This document shows positions 32,433-41,995 of a stretch of DNA of 64,000 nucleotides, piece by piece (the stretch's first letter is position 1; every line of letters begins with the position of its first letter). The position numbers were made by a program, and so were the translations under genes. Source of the DNA: Radiobacillus kanasensis (GTDB lineage Bacteria; Bacillota; Bacilli; Bacillales; Amphibacillaceae); NCBI RefSeq assembly GCF_021049245.1, contig NZ_CP088020.1, forward strand, positions 1,432,001 to 1,496,000, read 5' to 3'. The notes below the pieces were generated by a model. The model saw nothing but the letters and a program-made list of their open reading frames with translations, was not told the origin of the DNA and made no database searches.

Positions 32433-34592
32433 ATGGGAACGACACTTATCTTAGCAGAAAAGCCGTCTGTCGCGAAGAACATCGCAGACGCATTACATAT
32501 AAAAGGAAAGCAGGATGGATTTATCGAAGGGAACGGCTATATCATCACATGGGCTTTTGGTCATCTATTAGAGCTTTACGATGCCAAAGACTACGATGCG
32601 AAAATGACACGTTGGAAGTTGGAAAATTTTCCGTTCATTCCTTCCAGGTTTGAATACAAAGTGAAACGTAATCCGAGAAATAGAAGCAAAGCGGATCCTG
32701 GAGCATATAAACAATACCGCACTATAAAGACTCTCCTCAACCGTACGGACGTCGAGCAGATTATTTCGGCGTGTGACTACGACCGAGAAGGGCAGTTAAT
32801 TGCCGATAGTATTTTAGAAAATATCGGGACTTCGAAGCGGGTGTATCGTCTCCTCATTAATGAATGGACAGAGCGGGAAGTACTAGAAGGTTTAAAACAA
32901 GTGAGACCGAACGAACAGTTAAAGCCACTCCGTGATGCAGGTATAACAAGACAATGGACAGACTGGGTAATCGGTATCAACTTAACCTCTGTTGCTACGT
33001 TGAAGTATCAAGTTGGGCGTGGGAAAGCATTAAACATCGGAAGAGTTCTACTACCAACTTTAAAAATTATTTATGATCGGGATAAAGAAATAAAAGATTT
33101 TAAATCTAAGGACTATTTTAAGCTAGTAGGTACATTCCATACAGCAAATGAGGAAACTTATCAAGCCGTTTATACAGAAGGCAAGAAGGATAAGTTTGAG
33201 GATAAGAATTCCTTGCTAGAATTGCAAAAAGCTATAGAGCACCAGCGTGGAACCATTGTCGACAAGCAAGTAGAACGTAAAAAAGAATATGCTCCTTGGT
33301 TGTTCAACCTGTCTAATTTACAGGGGGATATTACGAATAAGTACAAAGGGTGGACTTCGGATAAGGTGTTGAAGGTAGCTCAAACGTTGTATGAGAAAAA
33401 ATACATTACGTATCCCCGAACGTCAAGTACTGCACTAGACGAGAGTTTAGTCGGTAAAACGAAGCGGGTGTTAGATGTTTTAGCAGAAGATTTACCATAC
33501 AAAGATGAGCTGCGATTTACGAGGTCGAAGCGTATTTTTAATAATCAAAAGGTAGAAAGTCATAGCGCCATCATACCAACCTATTTAAAACCAAAGCGAT
33601 TAACGCCGGATCAGCAGGTTGTTTATGATGCCGTTAAAAACCGCTTTCTCGTTCAATTTATGCCTATTGCGGAATATGAAGAAACGATATTGACAACCAA
33701 AATAGTAAAACACGTTATGTCGGGTATCTTTATTTCCAAAGGACGAGTTCAAATCACAGAAGGCTGGAAAAAGGTTGAAAAGATCCAATCCCAGCAAGTT
33801 GAATTGCCTTACGTATCTATTGGGGAAGCTGTTATCTTAGAAAAGGCAGAGGTAACGGCCCATGCAACCAAACCACCAAAGCAACATACCGAAAAAACAT
33901 TGTTGAAGGTTATGGAAACATGCGGGAAGGGTTACAAAGATGATCAAGAGGAAGACGGGGTAATAGAGGTCCTTAAAGGCTTCAGTATTGGGACTCCAGC
34001 AACGAGAGCGGAAACAATAAAAAAACTAAAGGATGTTGGGTACATCACCTCCAATCAGAAGTTTTTAACGTGTACGGATAAGGGAGTGAAGCTTGTAGAA
34101 ACCTTTCCGATACAAGAACTTTTTGATTTAGAATATACGGGCCGATTAGAAAAAACACTTGCTGATATTGAGAAAGGTACCGTAACAAAGCAAGCCTTAC
34201 TAGACATGATCTTTGCTTTTACTAAAGATTCGGTAGAAAAAATAAAACAAGACCAATCCATTACGATAAGTGAAGTGAAATCTTCATCTGGAACTAAAGA
34301 AAAATTGGGGCAGTGTCCAGCATGTGGTGGCTCTATTATCGAAGGCAAAAAGGGATTTGGTTGTAGCAATTGGAAGAAAGGTTGTACGTTTGTAATATGG
34401 AAGAATGATAAATTTTTAGCTACTATGAAAAAGAGACCAACGAAGACGATGGTCCAGTCTTTGTTAAAAAATAAAGTTGCTTATGTAAAAGGGTTAACGA
34501 GTAAGAAAGGATCGAAGTTTAATGCCTATCTCCGTTATGAAAAGAACCCGGATAACTCTTATTATAGCTGGAGTATGGAGTTTAAAAAGTAG
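32433..34592 (+). CDS. topB: DNA topoisomerase III
   Basis: Type IA topoisomerase, 719 residues. The TOPRIM domain opens with LILAEKPSVAKNIADAL and continues with the acidic SACDYDREGQLIAD metal site. The catalytic Tyr lies in KKYITYPRTSSTALDE near residue 328. The C-terminus contains a four-Cys zinc-like element (CPACGGSIIEGKKGFGCSNW and KGC). The ATG at 32433 follows AAAGGAG by seven bases; an ATG eight codons earlier has no such site. Family members resolve recombination intermediates and decatenate replicating DNA. Confidence 0.95.
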   Translation: MGTTLILAEKPSVAKNIADALHIKGKQDGFIEGNGYIITWAFGHLLELYDAKDYDAKMTRWKLENFPFIPSRFEYKVKRNPRNRSKADPGAYKQYRTIKTLLNRTDVEQIISACDYDREGQLIADSILENIGTSKRVYRLLINEWTEREVLEGLKQVRPNEQLKPLRDAGITRQWTDWVIGINLTSVATLKYQVGRGKALNIGRVLLPTLKIIYDRDKEIKDFKSKDYFKLVGTFHTANEETYQAVYTEGKKDKFEDKNSLLELQKAIEHQRGTIVDKQVERKKEYAPWLFNLSNLQGDITNKYKGWTSDKVLKVAQTLYEKKYITYPRTSSTALDESLVGKTKRVLDVLAEDLPYKDELRFTRSKRIFNNQKVESHSAIIPTYLKPKRLTPDQQVVYDAVKNRFLVQFMPIAEYEETILTTKIVKHVMSGIFISKGRVQITEGWKKVEKIQSQQVELPYVSIGEAVILEKAEVTAHATKPPKQHTEKTLLKVMETCGKGYKDDQEEDGVIEVLKGFSIGTPATRAETIKKLKDVGYITSNQKFLTCTDKGVKLVETFPIQELFDLEYTGRLEKTLADIEKGTVTKQALLDMIFAFTKDSVEKIKQDQSITISEVKSSSGTKEKLGQCPACGGSIIEGKKGFGCSNWKKGCTFVIWKNDKFLATMKKRPTKTMVQSLLKNKVAYVKGLTSKKGSKFNAYLRYEKNPDNSYYSWSMEFKK

Positions 34593-34660
34593 GTCGGCTT
34601 TGTGGCAATAAAATTAACAGATTAAGAAATACCTCTTACTTAAAAAGGAAGCTATACTAA

Positions 34661-34898
34661 GCTGCGGAAAAATGCAAGACTCCTTGAAAATACACCCCAA
34701 TTTTCTGCGTTCGAGGTTTAGCTTCCGGAGTATTCCTTGTCCAGTGGGAAAGGAACAGTTGAAGACCCCGGAAGGATGCACCTGCGTCTTCTAGTTACGC
34801 TTCGTAGTAGACTTCCTCGGTGCAAGGCAGCGAAGAAGCCTACTACGAAGCATCCTGACTGAGGCGTTCCCCGCGGAAAGCGAGTGTTTTTCCGCAGC
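34661..34898. repeat. MITE-like intergenic element with 12-bp terminal inverted repeats
   Basis: GCTGCGGAAAAA at 34661-34672 is the exact reverse complement of TTTTTCCGCAGC at 34887-34898. The 238 bp between are more GC-rich than the surroundings. They hold an internal inverted repeat (GCTTCGTAGTAG 34798-34809 and CTACTACGAAGC 34839-34850). No real gene is present. Similar GC-rich segments with a GCGGAAAGCGAGTG core are scattered through Bacillaceae genomes as far as I recall. A non-autonomous mobile element or a relic of one is likely. Confidence 0.65.
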
Positions 34899-35085
34899 GT
34901 CGCATTAGCAGTCAACTTGATAAGGAGTAAAAAGGTCATTGTTTTTTTGGGGCATTCGGATTATCGTGTGGAAGACATCAAACAAACTGTTTTTTTAAAT
35001 ATTCTTTTTAGAATTTTTATAGATGTATAGTAACAAAAGGTGAGTAATAAATTTTTTCCTTTAATGTTATAGAGACTTATAAACA

Positions 35086-35119
35086 AACCTTGCCTCGATT
35101 GATCAATTGAGGCAAGGTT
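35086..35119 (-). terminator. Terminator at the end of the thiC transcript
   Basis: AACCTTGCCTCGATT pairs with AATTGAGGCAAGGTT around GATC (one G-U pair). On the minus strand TTTGTTT follows. It lies about 60 bases after the small zinc-finger-like gene. Between 34899 and 35085 I see only AT-rich sequence. Confidence 0.65.
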
Positions 35120-35178
35120 CCATGCTGCATTTTTATTAATGTGTTCCCTAAAAAGCGTCCTTTAGTGGAGTTTTGCTG

Positions 35179-35346
35179 TTAATAATATAAAACATTTACT
35201 TTATTACACTTGGTACATGTTTCATAATATTGATTTCCTTTAAAATGATGCTCACAATTTTGTTGTATTTCTACTAAATGTTTCTCCAAAAAAGCAAGAT
35301 GTATTTTCAACTGATTAATTTCCTCTTCAATTTTTTGGATCTTCAC
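35179..35346 (-). CDS. Small Cys/His-containing protein (55 aa)
   Basis: A GTG at 35346, eight bases after GGGAGGG, starts a 55-residue ORF. The first half is a charged amphipathic helix (KIQKIEEEINQLKIHLAFLE). The second half has NCEHHFKG and YETCTKCNKVNVLYY, four metal-ligand candidates (C, H, CxxC) suggesting a small zinc site. It lies 22 bp after thiC on the same strand and may be cotranscribed. I do not recognise a named family; the combination of good initiation signal and Cys pattern makes it credible. Confidence 0.7.
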   Translation of the reverse strand: MKIQKIEEEINQLKIHLAFLEKHLVEIQQNCEHHFKGNQYYETCTKCNKVNVLYY

Positions 35347-35368
35347 CGGAATAACCCTCCCTTGAAAG

Positions 35369-37174
<1,806 letters not shown>

Positions 37175-37230
37175 TTAAATTAAAGGACGAGATCTAGAAC
37201 AACAAAAGAGGAATTAAAGAAATGAATTAA

Positions 37231-37270
37231 ATAAAAAAGCCGAATCCAAAAAGGATGGACCGGCTTTTTA
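37231..37270 (-). terminator. Terminator of the TPP riboswitch
   Basis: On the minus strand AAAAGCCGGTCCATCC folds back on GGATTCGGCTTTTTT. It lies between the TPP aptamer and thiC. Confidence 0.85.
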
Positions 37271-37302
37271 TGTAGAAGTTTATTCAATACATGATTATTT
37301 TT

Positions 37303-37399
37303 TTTAACTTCCCCACGCTAGTATGATCTAGATCAGGTCCAAAGGGTCAAGAAACTTTAACGTGTTTCTCTCTCAGCCCAACTTATTGGACTCCCCTAG
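37303..37399 (-). promoter_or_regulatory. TPP riboswitch (THI element)
   Basis: The minus strand shows the conserved parts in order: GGGGAGTCC, GGGCTGAGAG, a variable P3a arm, ACCCTTTGGACCTGATCTAG (written here in full), ATCATACTAGCG and GGGGAAG. It lies 150 bases upstream of thiC. The rest of 37154-37670 holds two terminators and AT-rich spacer. Confidence 0.95.
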
Positions 37400-37522
37400 T
37401 TATTACTATTCATTTTGAGTATAGTGTACATGAGTCTTCGATAAGTTACAATACAAATATAAAAGTTTTTTTATGTAGCAGTCTATAGATTATTAAGGGA
37501 ATATACAAAAGCACCCTAAAAG

Positions 37523-37588
37523 AAAAAAGCCGAACTAATTCGAGTTCTAATTAAAGAATTTCGAATCACAGTTCGGTATTTTTTTGGA
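37523..37588 (-). terminator. Terminator of the metallo-hydrolase/TetR operon
   Basis: On the minus strand ACCGAACTGTGATTCGAA pairs imperfectly with TTCGAGTTAGTTCGG-like sequence through a long arm, then TTTTTTCTTTT follows. It is 80 bp after the TetR gene. Confidence 0.7.
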
Positions 37589-37670
37589 TTAAAATCCATT
37601 TGTCACAGCCCCTTTTTCATGCAAGGCTTAATCATGAGAAAAGGTGAACAATGCTCCATGCTGTAATTGA

Positions 37671-38258
37671 TTACTCCCTTTCCTCAGTTTGGTTAGACTT
37701 GGATTTAATTCCCGCTATAATTGTATCTAGTCCAATTTGTAACGACTCATCAACATCAAGCGGTATGCCAAAGCCTTTGTCTTGTTCGATTGTAACGAAT
37801 CCGTGCAGAAAAGCTCGAAGAATTCGGACTTGATGTACAAGGAGGTCCTCTGGTAAATGAAAAGTGCGTAGTAGTCTTACCATTAATTGAAGGATTTTAT
37901 CTGCCTCCTTTTGTACTACATCGCTATCAAGTTTCACCGCAATGGATACTGCCTCATATAATCCTGGATTATTTCGGGCAAAATCTATATACGCTGTAGT
38001 GGTTGCGTAAATGGCATCCTCCCCTGATTTTCCGATAGCAGCATCAGCCATTGCCTCGTATAATCGTTTCGTACCGTAATGGGCAAGTGCCGCCTTTAAA
38101 CCGGAAAGTCCATTTACATGGTTATAGAGCGATGGAGATCGGATACCCAATTTTTTAGAAACAGTGGAAAGGGAAATTTCTGATACCCCATGTTGATCTG
38201 CGATATCGATGCTTACAGATATGATGTCCTCTAGCGTAATACCGGGTTTCACTGCCAT
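37671..38258 (-). CDS. TetR/AcrR-family transcriptional regulator
   Basis: 195 residues. The N-terminal DNA-binding domain reads ADQHGVSEISLSTVSKKLGI then RSPSLYNHVNGLSGLKAAL. The C-terminal part (YAEAI-like AYIDFARNNPGLYEAVS and RILRAFLHGFVTIEQDKGFG) matches the WHG/TetR_C group of regulators. It overlaps the upstream metallo-hydrolase gene by 10 bp, so it is coexpressed and probably autoregulates through the palindrome at 38988-39004. The ligand is unknown. Confidence 0.9.
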   Translation of the reverse strand: MAVKPGITLEDIISVSIDIADQHGVSEISLSTVSKKLGIRSPSLYNHVNGLSGLKAALAHYGTKRLYEAMADAAIGKSGEDAIYATTTAYIDFARNNPGLYEAVSIAVKLDSDVVQKEADKILQLMVRLLRTFHLPEDLLVHQVRILRAFLHGFVTIEQDKGFGIPLDVDESLQIGLDTIIAGIKSKSNQTEERE

Positions 38259-38965
38259 TTAACTCTCTCCTTTTCTGCTTTGTATATTGCCTTTTCTATA
38301 TCGTGTGCAGGATTTGAAAGCATTTTCCCATGCCCTACCGCTAACAGGTTAGGAGAAAGGGCGGCGATTTTCTTGGCACTTTGTAAAGCGACCTCTTTGT
38401 TCCATGTAGCAAAAGCTGGAAAGGGAAACAAAGGAACTAGGGTGCCAGAAACGGCAATGGAGGATCTCGTCTGAAAAGCATCCCCTACAATTAGAAAGTT
38501 GGTTCGTTCGTCTAAAAAAGACATAGAACCAGGAGTATGACCAGGTGTGGCGACCGCTCTCAATGAGCCAATTTTATCTCCTTCTTTAATGAACAGGTCT
38601 GCTCTAGTTTTTACTCCCTTCGGTACATCACCTTTAATAGGTAATGTCCCTTCCCCTGGATCAAGGCTTTTATCTCCTGCTAACAAACGAGCGTCTCGTT
38701 CGGAAATGGCCACTCTAGCGTTGGGTAATCGTTCTTTTAATTCATCCAACGATCCCACGTGATCCCCATGTGCATGGGTTAAGATAATGTGGGTGATAGG
38801 TTTTCCTATCTTTGCGGCAACATTCAGAATCGCATCCGCTTTTTTTGGTAATGCTGCATCAATTAGGAGTAGAGAACTTTTTTCCTCGACTAAATAGCAA
38901 TTTACCGGGAAGATAGAAGGGAAAAAGATAATTTGATGTAACGAACCCTTTGATTTCACCTTCAT
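38249..38965 (-). CDS. MBL-fold metallo-hydrolase
   Basis: 238 residues. The dinuclear zinc motif is complete as LTHAHGDHVGSLDEL near residue 60. Further His/Asp ligands are in ATPGHTPGSM and LIVGDAFQTR, and the last His in LAVGHGKML. No signal peptide. Family members include glyoxalase-II-like thioesterases, lactonases and quorum-quenching enzymes; the substrate cannot be read from sequence. It heads a two-gene operon with its TetR regulator. Confidence 0.9.
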   Translation of the reverse strand: MKVKSKGSLHQIIFFPSIFPVNCYLVEEKSSLLLIDAALPKKADAILNVAAKIGKPITHIILTHAHGDHVGSLDELKERLPNARVAISERDARLLAGDKSLDPGEGTLPIKGDVPKGVKTRADLFIKEGDKIGSLRAVATPGHTPGSMSFLDERTNFLIVGDAFQTRSSIAVSGTLVPLFPFPAFATWNKEVALQSAKKIAALSPNLLAVGHGKMLSNPAHDIEKAIYKAEKERVKWQ

Positions 38966-38987
38966 AAACTAACCTCCTTAACATTTT

Positions 38988-39004
38988 AACTAATACCGTT
39001 AGTT
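38988..39004. promoter_or_regulatory. Putative operator of the TetR regulator
   Basis: AACTAA-TACCG-TTAGTT is a perfect 6-bp inverted repeat. It starts 3 bp downstream of the -10 hexamer of the metallo-hydrolase promoter, over the expected transcription start. Autoregulation by the TetR protein is inferred. Confidence 0.65.
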
Positions 39005-39006
39005 TA

Positions 39007-39034
39007 AGTATAATCTTTTTTCTTTACACGTCAA
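39007..39034 (-). promoter_or_regulatory. Promoter of the metallo-hydrolase/TetR operon
   Basis: On the minus strand TTGACG (39029-39034) and TATACT (39007-39012) are 16 bp apart, with the palindromic operator directly downstream. Confidence 0.7.
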
Positions 39035-39084
39035 TCTTTTTTTCGAGAGGCTAATTATTAGTTGATTTCCTCTGTATTTCCTTT

Positions 39085-39105
39085 ATAATGAGAATGATTA
39101 TCAAT
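39085..39105. promoter_or_regulatory. Fur box upstream of the ferredoxin reductase-like gene
   Basis: ATAATGAGAATGATTATCAAT resembles the Fur 7-1-7 pattern TGATAATNATTATCA with few mismatches. It lies 56 bp before the coding start. B. subtilis ycgT, a similar flavoprotein gene, belongs to the Fur regulon. Confidence 0.75.
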
Positions 39106-39160
39106 TAAATCTGCCTACATAAAGTTTCAGGTACGGTCGACTCTTAGGGAGGGTGTATAT

Positions 39161-40171
39161 ATGAAGGAAAAGGAAAAGAAAGAGATTTTCGATGTTACGA
39201 TTATAGGAGGCGGTACGACAGGATTATTCGCTGCCTTTTACTGTGGAATGAGAGGACTGACAACGAAAGTGTTGGAAGGATCATCCTTTCTAGGAGGTAA
39301 GGTCGCACAATTTTACCCAGAAAAAAACATTTATGATGTTGGAGGTCTTCCGGTTGTTTCAGGGACAGATCTCGTGGAGCAAATGAAGAAACAAGCTGTT
39401 CTACATGATCCAGAGATCCTTCTCAATCAATACGTGGAAGCTATTCAACAGGTCGAAGGAAAAGGATTTGAAATAACGACACAACAAGGAGACGCTCACT
39501 ATTCTAAAACGATTCTACTTACAACAGGCTTTGGTACATATAATCCAGTTCCACTAGAACATAAGGATGCCAAGGAGTTTGAAGAAACAAGTATTCACTA
39601 TATGATGGGAGATCTAAGACGCTTTAAAGATAAGCATGTTGCCATTTACTCCAATCAAAGAGCGGGGGTAGATTGGGCCTTATCTTTAGGGGAGGTAGCG
39701 AAGCATGTTTATCTGTTTTGTACAGAGGAACAATTCCAGCATGTGGTTGAAGCAGACTTAGAAAAAGTCCAGCAATCTAAAAATATTGATCTTGTTTATG
39801 ATGCTACGATTGGAGAGCTTCAAGGGGAAAGGGGATCCTTAAACGGTATCACAATTATCTCGAAGGGAGCGTCTTCTTCGTATTCCGTTGATGATATGCT
39901 CGTTTATCAAGGGGTAAAAATGATACCTGCCCCTTTTTCGGATTGGCAGTTAGAAGCAGAAAAGGGTCGATTAATAGTCGACCAAGGAATGGCAACTTCT
40001 GTTCCAGGAATATTCGCTGCGGGGGATGGAGTTCAATATGACAAAAAATCTATGCTGATTGCAACTGGCTATAGTGAGGTAATCACAGCGTTAAATAGTC
40101 TCGCAAAGTATATAGATCCAAAAGCCCCAGCACAAGTTTATAGTACTGTTGAATATCGATATAAAAAATGA
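39161..40171 (+). CDS. Ferredoxin/flavodoxin--NADP reductase type 2-like flavoprotein (YcgT/YumC-like)
   Basis: 336 residues of the thioredoxin-reductase-like FNR family, lacking the CxxC redox pair. The FAD motif is IIGGGTTGLFAAFYCGMRG, followed by YPEKNIYDVGGLP, and the C-terminal flavin block is GIFAAGDGVQ. The second nucleotide-binding motif, usually GGGDSAVDWA in YumC, is HVAIYSNQRAGVDWALSL here, so the glycine loop for NADPH phosphate is degenerate. A Fur box precedes the gene, so it is probably made under iron limitation. Reduction of a ferric siderophore or a ferredoxin-like partner is plausible but not shown. Confidence 0.85.
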   Translation: MKEKEKKEIFDVTIIGGGTTGLFAAFYCGMRGLTTKVLEGSSFLGGKVAQFYPEKNIYDVGGLPVVSGTDLVEQMKKQAVLHDPEILLNQYVEAIQQVEGKGFEITTQQGDAHYSKTILLTTGFGTYNPVPLEHKDAKEFEETSIHYMMGDLRRFKDKHVAIYSNQRAGVDWALSLGEVAKHVYLFCTEEQFQHVVEADLEKVQQSKNIDLVYDATIGELQGERGSLNGITIISKGASSSYSVDDMLVYQGVKMIPAPFSDWQLEAEKGRLIVDQGMATSVPGIFAAGDGVQYDKKSMLIATGYSEVITALNSLAKYIDPKAPAQVYSTVEYRYKK

Positions 40172-40179
40172 AAAGAATG

Positions 40180-40215
40180 AAACGCACCTTTACTTAAAAG
40201 TAGGGGTGCGTTTTT
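40180..40215. terminator. Terminator after the flavoprotein gene
   Basis: AAACGCACCTTTA pairs with the mirrored sequence ending GGGGTGCGTTTTT. Flanking A and T runs suggest it can also serve the convergent nuclease gene. Confidence 0.82.
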
Positions 40216-40252
40216 AAATTCTTGTATGCTATTTGGAAATTATGTGGTAAAA

Positions 40253-40990
40253 TTATGGTAAATTCTCACAGACGAATCCATCTTGGTCGTTCCCATCTAA
40301 TTGATGGAAGTCGGTGGTTGGGCCGCCGGCATCTTCATAAAATTGTTGAGCTTCTTTTTGACTTTGAAAATCTGTACAATCTTTATCAGATTCGGACTTC
40401 CTAGTAGGGTTTGATTCAACTCGTTTAAATCCATCGTCAGATACATAGCCGGGTACACTCCAAATTGCTTTTTCCTGATTTTTTGCATCCTGCTCAGCTT
40501 GGTGTAACCTTTCGGAATAGGAGTACGGTGGATCATATTCATACGCATAACGCGCAAATCCTTCACGTAATAACATTTCATTGAATAATTGGCCATCTAT
40601 CCAGATGTATGCGAGTAATCGATCATACTGATCGCGTAGTGGGCCATCAAATTCTATTTGTACCGTTTTCCCTTCTAACGTCCTTTGAGCAAAGCTACTC
40701 GCTTCATCACCGAATGGCTGTGGCTCAAGATCTGGGTGTTTTGTTTCAGGAGTATCCACTAGTAATAAACGAACTCGATCTTCCTCGCCCTGGTATTGAA
40801 CAACAAGCGTATCTCCATCTACTATGCGAGTAACAATAGCGGATTCGAGTTCTTTTGATGGTGAGCTTTCCCAGTGTTCTACTTGTTGTTTTTCTGGATT
40901 CGTTTGCTCTCCCTTTTCTAAGGGGAATGAACAAGCCGATAACCATACACATGCTGTTAGGAACAGTAATTTTTTGATCAATGATATCAC
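40253..40990 (-). CDS. Secreted thermonuclease-like lipoprotein with excalibur domain
   Basis: 245 residues. A short signal peptide ends in the lipobox LSAC. A staphylococcal nuclease-type domain covers about 50-170 with VTRIVDGDTLVVQYQGEEDR, VRLLLVDTPE and DRLLAYIWIDG; the catalytic Arg, Glu, Asp pattern is present. The C-terminal excalibur calcium-binding motif is DKDCTDFQSQKEAQQFYEDA then LDGNDQDGFVCENLP. It would act outside the cell on DNA or RNA. The GTG at 40990 is uncertain, since no strong ribosome binding site is seen; a TTG at 40981 would also leave a signal peptide. Confidence 0.9.
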   Translation of the reverse strand: MISLIKKLLFLTACVWLSACSFPLEKGEQTNPEKQQVEHWESSPSKELESAIVTRIVDGDTLVVQYQGEEDRVRLLLVDTPETKHPDLEPQPFGDEASSFAQRTLEGKTVQIEFDGPLRDQYDRLLAYIWIDGQLFNEMLLREGFARYAYEYDPPYSYSERLHQAEQDAKNQEKAIWSVPGYVSDDGFKRVESNPTRKSESDKDCTDFQSQKEAQQFYEDAGGPTTDFHQLDGNDQDGFVCENLP

Positions 40991-41120
40991 TCATTTTCTT
41001 TTTTTCTACCAAAAATTATAGGCAAGTATTCATAAATTGACAATCATTAGGCATAATCCCTAGAAATTTTAAAAATAAATCTTTTTACACTTTTCAAAAA
41101 GGGATAGATAGTTTATACTT

Positions 41121-41171
41121 ACTGTATTACTTATATTAATACAGTGTCTACAGTTTAGACTGTGAACTGTA
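41121..41171. promoter_or_regulatory. Array of ACTGTA half-sites upstream of the ECF sigma gene
   Basis: ACTGTA or its complement occurs at 41121-41126, 41140-41145, 41149-41154, 41159-41164 (one mismatch) and 41166-41171. The first two form a 9-bp perfect inverted repeat (ACTGTATTA, TAATACAGT, 7-bp spacer). The block lies 22-72 bp before the sigma gene and probably overlaps its promoter. The binding protein is not known. Confidence 0.65.
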
Positions 41172-41192
41172 AGTGAGGGAGGGGAAACGATC

Positions 41193-41750
41193 ATGTTGCA
41201 AATGGAAGCAGACCGTACAATACTACAATTTGAAGATTTATATAAAACGTATTATCAAAAAGTGTTACGTGTTTCATGTATGATCGTAAAAAATCCCTAC
41301 CTAGCTGAAGATGTAGCTCAGGAAACTTTCATAAAAGCCTTTAAAAAAATGGATATGATTCGAGATATGGATAAAATTTCGGGTTGGTTATCAACCATTG
41401 CTTCCAGAACGGCAATTGATTTTTTACGTAAAGAGAAAAAAATCAGTGCTGTACCACTTGAAGAGGTGGTCTGTATGAAACTATACCAAAGTCATTTGTT
41501 CGGTAATGTGGAAAATGAATTGGACAGGCTGTTTACCGAAGAAGAGATTAAGGAAGAATTGAAAGCAATGAGTCCGAAGCTGCAGGATGTCTTTCATTTG
41601 AAGTATATGAAAGAATTGAAGGACGAAGAAATTGCGAAACGATTAAAGCTATCTAAAGCTGCGGTTAAATCGCGATTATGCCGAGCGAGAAAGCATTTAA
41701 AGGGAAACTTACAAGAAAATGAACAATTGGAAGCTGTTAGTGTTTCATAA
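41193..41750 (+). CDS. RNA polymerase ECF-type sigma factor (orphan)
   Basis: 185 residues. Region 2 is visible as FEDLYKTYYQKVLRVSCMIV and the core-binding NPYLAEDVAQETFIKAFKKM. Region 4 is LQDVFHLKYMKELKDEEIAK plus LSKAAVKSRLCRARKHLKG, the -35 recognition helix-turn-helix. Region 2.3/2.4 follows as MDKISGWLSTIASRTAIDFL. ECF genes are usually followed by an anti-sigma gene, but here a terminator and a helicase gene follow, so it is an orphan. A strong GAGGGAGGGG site lies before the ATG. Confidence 0.93.
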   Translation: MLQMEADRTILQFEDLYKTYYQKVLRVSCMIVKNPYLAEDVAQETFIKAFKKMDMIRDMDKISGWLSTIASRTAIDFLRKEKKISAVPLEEVVCMKLYQSHLFGNVENELDRLFTEEEIKEELKAMSPKLQDVFHLKYMKELKDEEIAKRLKLSKAAVKSRLCRARKHLKGNLQENEQLEAVSVS

Positions 41751-41878
41751 CTTTACCAAAAGAAACCTATTGTGCTAAAGACCATTAGGTGATATATTAT
41801 GAGAGCGATGAGCTATTTTGTGTAAGTCGAAGAACGCTAAACGATGAATGTGGTCATCGGTTTTTCGCCACAAAACGT

Positions 41879-41915
41879 AGGATGCCTTTTCCAGGAGAAG
41901 GGCATCCTTTTTCCA
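41879..41915 (+). terminator. Terminator after the ECF sigma gene
   Basis: AGGATGCC and GGCATCCT pair, extended by TTTTCC/GGAGAA-like bases, and TTTTTCC follows. The rest of 41751-41995 shows no convincing gene. Confidence 0.75.
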
Positions 41916-41995
41916 TTTTTATTGAATGACTGACTGAATAGAAATCTTTCGAACATAATGAGAACGTGTGAGAATAATAAAGGAGAACCGTACAT

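Noticed and set aside
34718..34939. 73-aa minus-strand ORF rich in Arg, Gly and Phe
   Set aside because: It lies over the MITE-like repeat, has no convincing ribosome binding site, and its sequence is the kind produced by translating a GC-rich repeat.
41800..41826. Eight-codon ORF after the ECF sigma gene (MRAMSYFV), considered as a leader peptide or remnant anti-sigma
   Set aside because: No ribosome binding site at proper spacing and no downstream gene that it could control.
41930..41960. CGAAC half-site before the DinG-like helicase gene, considered as a LexA box
   Set aside because: The partner half GTTYG is missing; only CGAACATAATGAG is seen.
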